A DNA stretch of 64,000 nt from contig NZ_CP136520.1 of assembly GCF_032813545.1 (NCBI RefSeq), forward strand, positions 2,722,001-2,786,000, read 5' to 3'. The notes beneath the pieces were generated by a model that worked only from the letters and a program-made list of their open reading frames with translations, ran no database searches and was not told the origin of the DNA. A program made the translations under genes and the position numbers. Shown one piece after another: positions 43,014-52,277 of the stretch. Position 1 is the stretch's first letter; the number at the start of each line of letters is the position of its first letter. The DNA is from Nodosilinea sp. E11 (lineage in GTDB: Bacteria > Cyanobacteriota > Cyanobacteriia > Phormidesmidales > Phormidesmidaceae).

Positions 43014-43047
43014 AGGGGCAACAGCAAGTAAACAATTGGGCTAGTGC

Positions 43048-43605
43048 TTAATACCCTAGGGGTACATCTACCTTGGGTAGGGCAAAGCGCCCCAGCGCTG
43101 AGGTAGACCCCTGACTAGGCAGTGCTACCGCCGCTGTTGGCTGCGCCGGTTTCAAAAAAATCACGTTGCCGGGTTGAGGTGGCTGAAACCCCATGGCGCT
43201 CACCTCCACCTGCTGGGCCAGATGGTTTTTGAGCATCTCGTTGGCGTTGGTGAGTTGCTGTTCGCTGCGCTGCAGACGGTTGAGCTGTCGGTTGGCCTGG
43301 CTCAGCTGATGGTTAACGTAAACCGATGTGCCATAGCTCACCAAGGTCAGACCTAGCAAGGCCACCGACAGGGCCGAAGACACCAGATGAACCTGAGACA
43401 GTAGGCGTACTGCCGGACTGGCTTTATCCAGACTAGGTGGCGTTGGCAAGACCACCGGCGGGGAAACCCGCTGCGGGGGTCTAGGCTGTACCTGCGCCGA
43501 CAAAACGGCAGAACCGTGACGCAATGAAGCTCGGGTACGGGCTGTGGCTGTTCTGCGCCGAGATGGCACGGGGCGAGGCACATAGGATTTCAGCGCAGCG
43601 GACAT
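43048..43605 (-). CDS. FtsL-like cell division protein
   Basis: A 185-residue bitopic protein: a basic, Pro-rich cytosolic tail (1-65), one membrane helix (VSSALSVALLGLTLVSYG, about 75-92), a heptad-type coiled coil (NHQLSQANRQLNRLQRSEQQ, about 97-130) and a periplasmic tail with the MGFQPPQPGNVIFLKP segment that recalls the end of the FtsL/DivIC fold. Position directly before ftsI agrees with an FtsL role in the divisome. Identity is by topology and context because FtsL proteins share little sequence. Confidence 0.7.
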   Translation of the reverse strand: MSAALKSYVPRPVPSRRRTATARTRASLRHGSAVLSAQVQPRPPQRVSPPVVLPTPPSLDKASPAVRLLSQVHLVSSALSVALLGLTLVSYGTSVYVNHQLSQANRQLNRLQRSEQQLTNANEMLKNHLAQQVEVSAMGFQPPQPGNVIFLKPAQPTAAVALPSQGSTSALGRFALPKVDVPLGY

Positions 43606-43692
43606 AAACGACCCACACCAGTAATGAAACTGAGGTTAGGATACTGCATTCTGAAAAAATTGAGCCATTCACCCGACAAAAAGACCGAGTTT

Positions 43693-43744
43693 AAGGGCAG
43701 GCTGAAGCTTGGTGGAATCTCCTAAAACCTTCAGCCTTGCCCCT
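43693..43744 (-). terminator. Hairpin downstream of ilvB (possible terminator)
   Basis: AAGGGCAGGCTGAAG and CCTTCAGCCTTGCCCCT form a long stem with one bulge around a ~20-nt loop. On the minus strand it follows ilvB and precedes the FtsL-like gene; a T5 run comes about ten bases after the stem. It could end ilvB transcription before the ftsL-ftsI pair. Confidence 0.45.
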
Positions 43745-43800
43745 AACGCCCAAACGTTTTTGCGCCCATAGGGGGCTAGTCGTAGACCGTTTGTCGCTCC

Positions 43801-45687
43801 CTAGAGCTTGGTGCCACACTCCGAACAGAAGTTGCTGGTGGAGGGGTTTTGGTGGCCACAGTTAACGCAGGGATCGGGGCCATAGCCATCACCAGTGCCG
43901 TGCACCTCGGGTAACCCCAACATCTGGTGGTTGCCCTTGCCAGGAGCCACCATCGGATAGCAGTTTTCGTCACGGCGCACATGTACATCCAGCAGCACTG
44001 GACCATCGTGGGCCAGCATGGTGGCAACGGCCATGCTGAGCTGATCGCGATCGCGCACCACCATACCTTTGATCCCGTAGGCCTGGGCTAGCACCTCAAA
44101 GTCAGGCATGCCCACTTCCATATTTGAAGACGAGTAACGTTCGCCGTGGAACGCCTGCTGCCACTGGCGCACCATGCCCTGCCAACCGTTGTTGACAATC
44201 ACGGTCTTCACCGGAATGCCGTACTGGGCCAGGGTGCCGAGTTCTTGCAGGTTCATCTGGAAGCTAGCGTCACCGCTAATGCAGATCACTGTCTCGTTGG
44301 GCAGCGCCACCTGCACTCCCATCGCCGCAGGCATGCCAAAACCCATCGTGCCTAGACCAGCGCTAGAAACCCACTGGCGAGGTCCATTCTTTAAGAACTG
44401 GGCCGACCACATCTGGTGCTGACCGACATCAGTGGTGTAGTAAGCGTGGGGAGCTTGGGTAGCCAGCTCGAAGATCACCTCTTGGGGCGACAGCACGTCG
44501 GGGTAGGTCGGCACCACCAGGGGGTAGTCACGTCGCCAGCGGTCAATGCGATCGCGCCAGGCCTTAGTTTGATTGGGGGGTGGCACCTGGTTCTCTTCTT
44601 CCAAGCGGTGAAGCAGGGTGGTTAACACCTGCTTGACATCGCCCACAATCGGCACCTGGGGGCTACGGTTTTTACCCACTTCCGCTGGGTCAATGTCAAT
44701 GTGAATGACCTGGGCACGAGCGGCAAATTCGTCGAGCTTGCCGGTAACGCGATCGTCAAAGCGAGCGCCCACCGCAATCAGCAGGTCACACTCGCTGACG
44801 GCAAAGTTGGCGTAGGCGGTGCCGTGCATGCCCAGCATGCCCAGGCCCAAGGGGTGGTGTTCATCAAACGACCCCTTGCCCATCAGCGTCGTCGTTACCG
44901 GAATTTGAAAGTATTCGGCCAGCCGCAGAACCTCAGCATGGGCATTGGCGGTAATGGCACCGCCGCCTACGTATAGCAGAGGCCGTTCACTCTGGCGCAG
45001 CAGCCGCAGGGCATGGTTGATCTGGCGGGGGTTGCCCTTGATGGTGGGCTTATAACCCGGCAGATTGACCTGGCCCGGCTCTACGGGCACGTAGTCGAAC
45101 TCGGCTAAGCCAATGTCTTTAGGAATATCGATCAGCACCGGCCCAGGGCGACCGGTCTGGGCAATATAAAACGCCTCCGCCACCATCTGAGGAATTTGGT
45201 CGGGCCGCCGGGCCACGTAGGAATGCTTCACCAGGGGCAGGGTAATGCCAAAAATGTCGGTCTCCTGAAAGGCGTCACTACCGATCGCATGGCTGGGCAC
45301 CTGACCGGTAATCACCACCATGGGCACCGAGTCCATCTGGGCGGTGGCGATGCCTGTGACCAGGTTAGTAGCCCCAGGCCCAGAGGTGCCGAAGCAGACC
45401 CCTACCTTGCCCGTAGCGCGAGCGTAACCGTCAGCGGCGTGGGCACCCCCCTGCTCGTGGCGCACCAAAATATGGCTAATGCCCCCAGCCGCCTCAGCCC
45501 GGTACAGCTCATCATAGATAGGCAGAATCGCCCCACCGGGGTAGCCGAAGATATGCTCTACCCCATGCCGTCTCAGGCTATCAATCAGAGCAAAGGCCCC
45601 GGAGGCGCGGCGCACAAGAACACTGTTAGGAGTAGCAACGGGAGTTGTCGTCATAGCGGCGGGTGCTTGGGTTGGGCTAGAGTGCAT
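43801..45687 (-). CDS. ilvB: Acetolactate synthase large subunit with C-terminal zinc-ribbon-like tail
   Basis: TPP- and FAD-dependent first enzyme of branched-chain amino acid synthesis. I take the ATG at 45687 (628 residues); GTG 45732 and ATG 45654 are alternatives. Motifs: [32 protein letters not shown] (catalytic Glu), [13 protein letters not shown], and the TPP motif [14 protein letters not shown] with [11 protein letters not shown]. The usual family end ([15 protein letters not shown]) is followed by about 30 extra residues ending in [19 protein letters not shown], two CxxC pairs typical of a zinc ribbon. The tail may serve assembly or redox control; its role is unknown. Confidence 0.95.
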   Translation of the reverse strand: MHSSPTQAPAAMTTTPVATPNSVLVRRASGAFALIDSLRRHGVEHIFGYPGGAILPIYDELYRAEAAGGISHILVRHEQGGAHAADGYARATGKVGVCFGTSGPGATNLVTGIATAQMDSVPMVVITGQVPSHAIGSDAFQETDIFGITLPLVKHSYVARRPDQIPQMVAEAFYIAQTGRPGPVLIDIPKDIGLAEFDYVPVEPGQVNLPGYKPTIKGNPRQINHALRLLRQSERPLLYVGGGAITANAHAEVLRLAEYFQIPVTTTLMGKGSFDEHHPLGLGMLGMHGTAYANFAVSECDLLIAVGARFDDRVTGKLDEFAARAQVIHIDIDPAEVGKNRSPQVPIVGDVKQVLTTLLHRLEEENQVPPPNQTKAWRDRIDRWRRDYPLVVPTYPDVLSPQEVIFELATQAPHAYYTTDVGQHQMWSAQFLKNGPRQWVSSAGLGTMGFGMPAAMGVQVALPNETVICISGDASFQMNLQELGTLAQYGIPVKTVIVNNGWQGMVRQWQQAFHGERYSSSNMEVGMPDFEVLAQAYGIKGMVVRDRDQLSMAVATMLAHDGPVLLDVHVRRDENCYPMVAPGKGNHQMLGLPEVHGTGDGYGPDPCVNCGHQNPSTSNFCSECGTKL

Positions 45688-45882
45688 TGCTTCAGAAGAA
45701 AAGTAAGGTAGACCGTTTCCCCTTGAGGCCACACGAGCGGTGAATTAGCTCACCGCCGCTGCTTTACAGGAATGACGTTGCAGAAATAGGCAGGAAAAGC
45801 TGTTAAATGAGCAACAATTCCCTTCATATTAGCAGCAGAGGCTAGGGTGTTTATGGCCCTAAAGCCCAGTTTAGACCTCGGG

Positions 45883-46473
45883 TTATGGCCCGTTGATATT
45901 TAGGCCATAGCGGCAGAGGTGATCCCGCGATCGCCGGCAGAGAAAGTCTGCCGCAGTCAGGCTTTCGCGATCGCGCCCAGCGGTGGCCCAGCCATTAGTG
46001 GTCTGCGGTTGCTGCCACAGGTGTAGGTGAGGTACCGCCGGGTCGGCGTAGAAATCCTCATCGCCTGCCCCCAACCAGCGAGAACTGTCGTGGGTGAAGC
46101 GATCGTGACTGAGACGATGCACAGGTACCCCGGGCGGGCGGGGCACCCCCCAACCATCCACCATAAACAGAGCCAGCACCGGCCCTCGGCCTTGCTGCCA
46201 GTGGGCCGCCAGGGCCGCTGCCCCCACACACCCGGCGCTAAACGCCCAGATGAGCAGCCCTAGCTCCGGCTCGGGAAGGGATGCTTTCTCAGCCTTGTCG
46301 AGGGCTTGGCGTAGGGCATAGGCCGAGAGCACATCCCCAGACCGCTGGGGCGCACACACGACTCGCCTGAGCTGACCCAGCACCTCATCTCTGGCAATGG
46401 TAGAGAGGATCTGGCCGGTGTAGCTGGGCGGGTGCATACCCCCCACGACTAATAAAACAACCTGTTGCAACAC
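45883..46473 (-). CDS. Conserved hypothetical protein, unknown function
   Basis: A 196-residue protein. The N-terminus VVLLVVGGMHPPSYTG and the middle WAFSAGCVGAAALAAHW, with a Gly/Ala-x-Ser-x-Gly-like turn, followed by VLALFMVDGWGVP, suggest an alpha/beta-hydrolase-type fold. LSHDRFTHDSSRWLG holds His and Asp residues that could complete a catalytic set. I do not recognise a named family. Codon use matches the chromosome, and homologs in other cyanobacteria are likely but were not checked. Confidence 0.6.
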   Translation of the reverse strand: MLQQVVLLVVGGMHPPSYTGQILSTIARDEVLGQLRRVVCAPQRSGDVLSAYALRQALDKAEKASLPEPELGLLIWAFSAGCVGAAALAAHWQQGRGPVLALFMVDGWGVPRPPGVPVHRLSHDRFTHDSSRWLGAGDEDFYADPAVPHLHLWQQPQTTNGWATAGRDRESLTAADFLCRRSRDHLCRYGLNINGP

Positions 46474-46947
46474 TGCCCTCAGATCAACTGCTTAGCTAGC
46501 CCAAAACCTAAACATTTGGCCCCCAGATTACACAATGTAATAAACCATGAGACAAACACTTACGCCAAAAACAACAAGGATTGAGAAAGACTTCACTTTA
46601 CGTAGTTTTCATAATCATTTGCAAGAGAAAAATTATTTCTTTCTAAAACTTAGATAGGGCGATCGCCATTGTCACGCTTATATGGGGAATACCTGAGATC
46701 GCTGGGACACGTTCAATTCAATGATTTAGAACCTTCGTGCTGACTGAGCTGCAATTGTTTTCTTGAGGCAATCTCTGAGCCGAATTGAGGACTAGCAAAA
46801 GGCCTAATTCACCAACACTTCATCCAATGAGTCGCCATTTCTCTGCTTTTTTAGTTTGATCCCTGCCTGTCAGGACAAGTAACCCTGCCTGTCAGGACAA
46901 GTAATATCCCTCGGTTTCACTACTAGACATCCCTGGAGCTGAATTCA
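46474..46947. other. Intergenic region with duplicated palindrome
   Basis: About 470 bp between divergent genes. The left two thirds is AT-rich with no gene. The right end contains the tandem palindromic repeat listed separately, 44 bp before the next start codon, so the promoter of that gene should be here. Confidence 0.5.
46861..46904 (+). promoter_or_regulatory. Perfect 22-bp tandem repeat containing palindrome CCTGTCAGG
   Basis: Two identical 22-bp units, 46861-46882 and 46883-46904, each with the core CCTGTCAGG (inverted CCTG/CAGG). A spacing of 22 bp puts both palindromes on the same face of the helix, as expected for a dimeric repressor or activator. It lies 44-87 bp upstream of the start at 46948. 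Confidence 0.65.
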
Positions 46948-47304
46948 ATGACCCAAACCATTGTCAACTTAACTTTGCCAATCGTAACAGACAAAATTGA
47001 CGACATTTTAGCCGCCTATCCGCTCTACGAGTACCGTCAGGTTTTTGCCGTTCCTGAACTGCGGCAAAAGCTCACGACTTATGTGCTCGCGCGGTTGCCC
47101 GTGGTCTATGTCACCATGGACAGCGGCACCGCCTGCGGTTTGGAGTCCACCGGCCACTGCTATTCCTCTGAGCAGCATGCTCAGATCAACCAGCTCATTC
47201 ACCAGGGCATTGAAGCCCTGCTGGGTCGGCCTGAAATTTGGCAGCGCCGTCATAGTCCTGAGCGGGTCGAGGTTGAGGCGATTCCTTCTAGCTGGTTTGG
47301 TTAG
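46948..47304 (+). CDS. Small conserved protein, possibly ComFB-like
   Basis: A 118-residue protein. LPIVTDKIDDILAAYPLYEY, then FAVPELRQKLTTYVLARLPV and VYVTMDSG. The YVLxRLPxxY stretch resembles the core of ComFB-type proteins, some of which bind cyclic dinucleotides in cyanobacteria, but the rest does not clearly match. Two Cys (GTACGLESTGHCYS) are not in a metal pattern. It precedes a histidine kinase gene by 150 bp on the same strand and is preceded by a duplicated operator-like repeat. Function unassigned. Confidence 0.55.
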   Translation: MTQTIVNLTLPIVTDKIDDILAAYPLYEYRQVFAVPELRQKLTTYVLARLPVVYVTMDSGTACGLESTGHCYSSEQHAQINQLIHQGIEALLGRPEIWQRRHSPERVEVEAIPSSWFG

Positions 47305-47454
47305 GTCATGGCCGGGTTTTCGTTCGGTTCTACCCATAGCCCCATCTGGCGCTAAGGGCTTAGTCTCGTAATAGACATTGGGTTGTCTGCTGTAGACAAC
47401 CCACCCGCTGTGGTTTAGGTGCCACGGCTAGCCTATTGCAGAGGCAGGTAACCC

Positions 47455-49077
47455 TTGGTGCAACAGTTTCTACCCCTCAGTCAATTGCTCAACGAGCACC
47501 AAACCTCCTTTGGCCCCAGGTCAGAGGAGGCTCCCCGTGGGCGGGGGGCAGCGCTGGGTTTTCCCGGTGGCAGCTCCAGCGTTTTTCATAGACAGGCTGA
47601 GCAAGAATGGCTGAGTGGGCTGGCGGCCCTGATTCGGCTACTGATAGAACTTCCCCCTGATGTTCCCCCCCCGGGCGCTTCAACGGCTGCTCAAGCCAGT
47701 GAGCTACTGCCCCTGATGGGAGGAGTCTTGTCAGGGCCATTTCCAGTATTGCCCGATCGCCTCCTAGGGCAGCGGCTCTCCCACTGGCTGCTGGTGCCTG
47801 AGCAGTTAGAGCAGATTCTCTCCGTCACTCGGCCCCTCTTGCCTGGCCAAGGCAGAGGGTCGACAGCAGCCCCAGCCTGTGATTTACAGATGGTGCCCTT
47901 AGCGAGCCACGACCCCGTTGGAGAAGAGCGGTTTTGTCTACTGCTAACCCGCAACTTTAGCCTTTTGCTGGTGTTGGGGCAGGGGGCCAATGGGTTGCCC
48001 CAGTTTCAGTTTTCCTTTGATCCAGCGGTGGTAGAGCAAGGTTGGCAGCAGTTGCGCGATCGCGTTGTCGCCATTCGTCCCCCGCTGGTGCCAGCCCTAG
48101 ATCGCCTGATCGACCAGTTTCCACCTGTCACGCCCGACTACCGCCTCGTAACTCGCTACAGCCACCTGCTCATGACCCAACTGCGTCAGCAGGTGCAAGT
48201 CGATGTCGCTGCAGAATCTCACAGTTCTGCTGGGGCGCTGGCGTCTTTAGCACTCCCGGCCCGGCCTACTCTCGCAGCATTTCAGACCGACCCCAGTCCT
48301 CACGTTGGTGGTGCTCACTACACGGCTCCGCCCAAGCCAGACCCGAGGCCACCCTGCCAAGACAGCCCCGACACCGAGCTGTTAAAGGCTATGGCCCACG
48401 AAATTCGCACGCCCCTAACCACCATTCGCACCCTGACGCGATCGCTGCTCAAGCGCAAAGACGTTGGCGACGAGGTCGCTAAGCGATTGCGGTTGATCGA
48501 TCGCGAATGCACCCAACAGATCGATCGCTTTAGCCTCATCTTTCGCGCCGTAGAGCTAGAGACCGATCGCGCCCCCAGACCGCGATCGCCCCTGTCGGCC
48601 ATTTCTCTCAACCAACTCTTCGACGACGCCATTCCCCACTGGCAGCAGCAAGCAAGCCGCCGCAACCTTAGCCTGACGGTCAATGTGCCCCCCTGCCTAC
48701 CCATGGTCAACAGCGACCCGGCCATGCTCACCCAGGTGCTCACCGGGTTAATCGACCGCTTCACCCACAGCCTGCCCCCCTACAGCCACATTGAACTGGC
48801 TGTCACCCTGGCAGGGCACCAGCTCAAGCTCCAGTTTCAGTCGCAGCCCCCGGAGGGCAGTGCCGAGTCTAAGCCCGAACACGATCCCTTCTCGTCGCCC
48901 TTTAAGGCCCTGGGGCAACTGTTGATGTTTCAACCCGAAACCGGCGGCCTGAGCCTCAACCTCAACGCTACCAAAAACCTATTTCAGGCGTTGGGCGGCA
49001 AGCTGATCGTGCGGCAGCGGCCCCAGGCAGGCGAAGTGCTGACGGTATTTTTGCCGATGGAAACCAAGACGTTGTAA
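47455..49077 (+). CDS. Histidine-kinase-like protein with His box but degenerate ATP-binding domain
   Basis: A 540-residue soluble protein beginning at TTG 47455 or GTG 47458. Residues 1-250 form an unassigned sensor region (for example FCLLLTRNFSLLLVLGQG, then QFSFDPAVVEQGWQQLRDRV). HisKA is intact: KAMAHEIRTPLTTIRTL with His315-Glu316. The C-terminal domain keeps ATPase-like flanks (DPAMLTQVLTGLID; FQALGGKLIV; VLTVFLP) but the N-box Asn residues are Gly431 and Arg435, the DxGxG box is replaced around 459-468, and the G2 box reads GGLSLNL. It can probably be phosphorylated but is unlikely to bind ATP itself. Confidence 0.85.
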   Translation: MVQQFLPLSQLLNEHQTSFGPRSEEAPRGRGAALGFPGGSSSVFHRQAEQEWLSGLAALIRLLIELPPDVPPPGASTAAQASELLPLMGGVLSGPFPVLPDRLLGQRLSHWLLVPEQLEQILSVTRPLLPGQGRGSTAAPACDLQMVPLASHDPVGEERFCLLLTRNFSLLLVLGQGANGLPQFQFSFDPAVVEQGWQQLRDRVVAIRPPLVPALDRLIDQFPPVTPDYRLVTRYSHLLMTQLRQQVQVDVAAESHSSAGALASLALPARPTLAAFQTDPSPHVGGAHYTAPPKPDPRPPCQDSPDTELLKAMAHEIRTPLTTIRTLTRSLLKRKDVGDEVAKRLRLIDRECTQQIDRFSLIFRAVELETDRAPRPRSPLSAISLNQLFDDAIPHWQQQASRRNLSLTVNVPPCLPMVNSDPAMLTQVLTGLIDRFTHSLPPYSHIELAVTLAGHQLKLQFQSQPPEGSAESKPEHDPFSSPFKALGQLLMFQPETGGLSLNLNATKNLFQALGGKLIVRQRPQAGEVLTVFLPMETKTL

Positions 49078-49686
49078 TCTCGTCCCCCTTGTACCCAATT
49101 TTGCTTGGGTACTCCGATGTAAGCAACTTTTGGAAAACTTTCTCCCTAATGGTGGGCAGTGCCCGCCCTACGGTGGCTACAGTCGCCGAAGACAGTGGAG
49201 AGATTCTTTTCCAAAAATCTCCTTATATCAGGTCCGCTTAAATGCTCCTAATCTGTCATTCCCACTTCCGAGGGAATCCATTGTGGATAAGTGACTCCAG
49301 GATAAATTCCCGCCTCTGCAGGAATGATAGGCAAGCCGTTTTCTGTTGGTTAATTAATTGGACTTCATATTAGCAGGGCGAAGGCAATAGATCCTTTGGC
49401 GCGGCTACGCCTATGCCCTTACAGGCAAGCTTTTTGGGAATTGGGATTATATGATTCAGACTTGGCATTAGACTTTAGAACTCTGAGCACTATACCTAAA
49501 GACATAAATTTTTAGTGCTTAACATTATCTATACAAAAATGTCATATCTTTGTCAGAGGAGTTTCCTCAAGTCACTGTCAAAGTGCTGCTTAGCACTCCA
49601 GGCTTAGGCTGCACGCTTAGAAAGCGAGGCTTAGCCTCGCTGGCACCGGCAAACGATGATCCAAACCCAATCAAGGAGATATCTCC
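49078..49686. other. Intergenic region with hairpins and short palindromes
   Basis: About 600 bp with no supportable gene. Just after the kinase stop, GTACCCAA/TTGGGTAC (49091-49112) forms an 8-bp hairpin without a T-run. GGGCAGTGCCC around 49154 is another small palindrome. Near 49600-49645, GCTTAG and CTTAGCCTCG words repeat in both orientations. The promoter of the small lipoprotein should be in the right part. Confidence 0.45.
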
Positions 49687-49869
49687 ATGACGTTTAAACA
49701 GTTGCTTGCGCTACCTTTAATTGTAGGTTTATCTATAGTTGGGGTTGCCTGCGGTGGCCCAGAACCTACCGCCCCTGATCCTGGCGAACCCGCACCCGGT
49801 GGGGTTCCTGTTGAGCCCACCGATCCTGCTGATCCGGCAGCACCTGGGACCCCTGGAGGTACGCCTTAG
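49687..49869 (+). CDS. Small proline-rich lipoprotein, unknown function
   Basis: A 60-residue protein. AAGGAG seven bases before the ATG is a strong ribosome binding site. Residues 1-22 are a signal peptide (FKQLLALPLIVGLSIVGVAC) ending at a Cys that fits a lipobox loosely. The mature part is almost only Pro, Gly, Asp, Glu, Ala and Thr (APDPGEPAPGGVPVEPTDPA), so it is disordered and acidic. A strong terminator follows 26 bp after the stop, marking an independent, probably well expressed short transcript. Confidence 0.75.
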   Translation: MTFKQLLALPLIVGLSIVGVACGGPEPTAPDPGEPAPGGVPVEPTDPADPAAPGTPGGTP

Positions 49870-49894
49870 GGCGACGGTTTAGCTATTTTTGCGG

Positions 49895-49939
49895 TTGGGT
49901 GTGTTGCTGTATTGCATTACAACGACACACCCAATTTTT
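49895..49939 (+). terminator. Rho-independent terminator after the small lipoprotein
   Basis: TTGGGTGTGTTG (49895-49906) pairs with CGACACACCCAA (49923-49934), 12 bp including one G-T pair, followed directly by TTTTT (49935-49939). Confidence 0.9.
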
Positions 49940-50291
49940 GTTAGTTGGATTGACTGCCATAGTTCCAACCTAGATGGGGTAAAACTTGGCATTGGCTAGC
50001 CGATCGGGCTCCAATTGAGTTTTGCGATCGCTGCACGCAGAAAATATCAAATTGATCGACAGCTATACTGCCATTGCGGTGAAAAACCGCTTTAGCTCCG
50101 TTCCACAAAGACTTGGCCATCAGGTCTAGAGAGGTAGGTTAATTCAACTGTAGGATGGGTTAGCGCAACCCAAGAGGCGTTGTTTTACTGCCTTCGGCAA
50201 AGTTTTGCCAACAGGCCTTAACCCAATCTATATCTACCCCAGCGTCTACCGAGCCGCTGTGCCGTGACTGTCTTTCCTGTGACTGAACTCT
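49940..50291. other. Intergenic region upstream of the glutaredoxin-like gene
   Basis: About 350 bp with no supportable gene. A short A/T-rich stretch near 50040-50070 could be promoter DNA for the glutaredoxin-like gene. No hairpin of note. Confidence 0.4.
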
Positions 50292-50579
50292 ATGACAAAA
50301 TTCGTGCTCTATAGCAAGCCCGGCTGCCACCTGTGCGAAGGGCTCGAAGAAAAACTGACCGCCGCCAACCACCTGCCCTTCAAGCTAGAAGTGCGCGACA
50401 TCACCACCCGCGACGACTGGTTTCAGCGCTACCAGTACGAGATTCCAGTACTGTGTCAGGTGATCCAGGCAGAGTCGGGCAGCCAAGAAATTCCTCTGCC
50501 GCGCCTATCGCCTCGGGCACCCCAGGCCAAGGTGGAGCAATTGATACAGACTTATCTGGGCCAGAGTAAGGCAGAATAG
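50292..50579 (+). CDS. Glutaredoxin-like protein (DUF836 type)
   Basis: A 95-residue thioredoxin-fold protein: MTKFVLYSKPGCHLCEGLEE holds the CxxC site (Cys12, Cys15), followed by VRDITTRDDWFQRYQYEIPV, where the cis-Pro segment YEIPVL is conserved. The family matches glutaredoxin-like DUF836/YruB proteins that reduce or bind thiols in the cytosol. It lies 31 bp upstream of murE on the same strand, but no functional link is known. Confidence 0.88.
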   Translation: MTKFVLYSKPGCHLCEGLEEKLTAANHLPFKLEVRDITTRDDWFQRYQYEIPVLCQVIQAESGSQEIPLPRLSPRAPQAKVEQLIQTYLGQSKAE

Positions 50580-50610
50580 GGCAACTTCAATGATGTGAGG
50601 AGTTGCTGAC

Positions 50611-52119
50611 ATGAAGCTGCGCCAACTGCTTGAGGACCTGCCCGCCGGGCTGATCGACGCTGGATTTTCGCTATCGGAGGGGATGGGCGACCCTGACATC
50701 AAAGGCATTTGCACCAATTCTCACGCCTGCCAGCCTGGGGATGTATTCATTGGTATGCCAGGTACCCGCGTCGATGGCGGTGAGTTTTGGCCTAGCGCGA
50801 TCGACTCTGGGGCGGCAGCGGCTCTGGTATCGGCTCAGGCGCTCCAGGTACGACCGGTCGAGGGCGATGCCTGTGTGGTACCCATGACCGATATGTCGGT
50901 GGCCTGTGCCGAAGTGGCAGCCAAGTTCTACAACTATCCAGCCCGGCAGATGGGCTTAATCGGGGTGACAGGTACCAATGGCAAGACCACCACAACGCAT
51001 TTGGTAGAGCACTTGCTGAATGCATCAGAGCAGCCCACAGCCCTGTTAGGCACGCTCTACACTCGCTGGCCAGGGTACCAAAAGACAGCGCTTTACACTA
51101 CGCCTTTTGCGGTCGAACTCCAGGCCGAACTGGCCACCGCGCGGGATGCAGGCTGTCGCTACGCGGTGCTGGAAGTCAGCTCCCACGCCCTGGCCCAAAA
51201 GCGGGTGTGGGGCTGCCCCTTTGAGGTGGCGGTGTTCACCAACCTGACCCAGGACCACCTCGACTACCACCGCGACATGGAGGACTACTTCCAGGCCAAG
51301 GCGCTGCTGTTTAACGAGACCTATCTGGCTGGTCGCGCGGTGGTGAATATCGATACGCCCTACGGCGATCGCCTCGTTGCCCAACTGGCGAGCGATCGCG
51401 TCTGGACCTACAGCACCCAAAACTCTGGAGCCGACCTGTATACGGGCGATCTGACCTACCAGGCCAATGGCGTGACGGGAACGCTGACAACCCCTCTAGG
51501 CACGGTGCCCTTTAGCTCGCCGCTGGTGGGGCAGTTTAACCTAGAGAATTTGCTGGCGGCGGTGGGGGCAGCCCTGCACCTGGGCGTTTCCCTAGACACG
51601 ATCGCAGCTGCCCTACCGGGCTTTGGCGGCGTGCCGGGACGCATGGAGCAGGTGAAGGTGGCCGAGGCCCAAGACATCAGCGTGATCGTGGACTACGCCC
51701 ACACACCCGATAGTTTGAAAAATTCATTGCAGGCGGCGCGGCCCTTTGTGCCGGGGCGGCTGATCTGCGTATTTGGCTGCGGCGGCGATCGCGATCGCAC
51801 CAAACGCCCCCAGATGGGTCGCATTGCCTACGAATTAGCTGATGCCGTGGTGGTCACCTCCGACAACCCCCGCACCGAAGACCCCGAGCAGATCCTGCGC
51901 GATGTCGTGGCGGGCATTCCAGCCGAGCTAGGGGCAGACCAGGTGGTGGGCGATCGCGCTACCGCTATCCAGGCTGCGATCGAGATGGCCCAGCCGGGCG
52001 ACGGCATTTTGATTGCAGGCAAGGGCCACGAAGATTACCAGATTCTCGGTACCGAAAAGATCCACTTTGACGATCGCGAGCAGGCTCGCTGTTTCCTTAA
52101 AAAACGGTATATTAGCTAA
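50611..52119 (+). CDS. murE: UDP-N-acetylmuramoyl-tripeptide synthetase, meso-DAP adding
   Basis: A 502-residue cytosolic Mur ligase that adds meso-diaminopimelate to UDP-MurNAc-L-Ala-D-Glu. P-loop GVTGTNGKTTTTHLVEHLL, central LEVSSHALAQKRV and FTNLTQDHLDYHRDMEDYF, and the specificity motif DNPRTEDP in the C-terminal domain, which marks DAP (not Lys) enzymes. The N-terminal domain (CTNSHACQPGDVFIGMPGTR) is complete. Length and start (ATG 50611) are normal. In this window it sits between two kinase genes. Confidence 0.97.
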   Translation: MKLRQLLEDLPAGLIDAGFSLSEGMGDPDIKGICTNSHACQPGDVFIGMPGTRVDGGEFWPSAIDSGAAAALVSAQALQVRPVEGDACVVPMTDMSVACAEVAAKFYNYPARQMGLIGVTGTNGKTTTTHLVEHLLNASEQPTALLGTLYTRWPGYQKTALYTTPFAVELQAELATARDAGCRYAVLEVSSHALAQKRVWGCPFEVAVFTNLTQDHLDYHRDMEDYFQAKALLFNETYLAGRAVVNIDTPYGDRLVAQLASDRVWTYSTQNSGADLYTGDLTYQANGVTGTLTTPLGTVPFSSPLVGQFNLENLLAAVGAALHLGVSLDTIAAALPGFGGVPGRMEQVKVAEAQDISVIVDYAHTPDSLKNSLQAARPFVPGRLICVFGCGGDRDRTKRPQMGRIAYELADAVVVTSDNPRTEDPEQILRDVVAGIPAELGADQVVGDRATAIQAAIEMAQPGDGILIAGKGHEDYQILGTEKIHFDDREQARCFLKKRYIS

Positions 52120-52277
52120 CATTTTTGCCCAAAAATGACGGTGGTATGTGAATACACGCAACATTCTTTCCGTCATTTTGGGTGGTTAAAGATACCCTAA
52201 TAGGTGCTAGCACCGATTTCCATAGCCGATCGTTATGGCCGCCTGGTTCTAGCCTGGCCCCGGCCCGTTGGAGCACT

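Noticed and set aside
45196-45711. Plus-strand 171-codon ORF over ilvB
   Set aside because: It is antisense to a clearly conserved gene and shows no domain.
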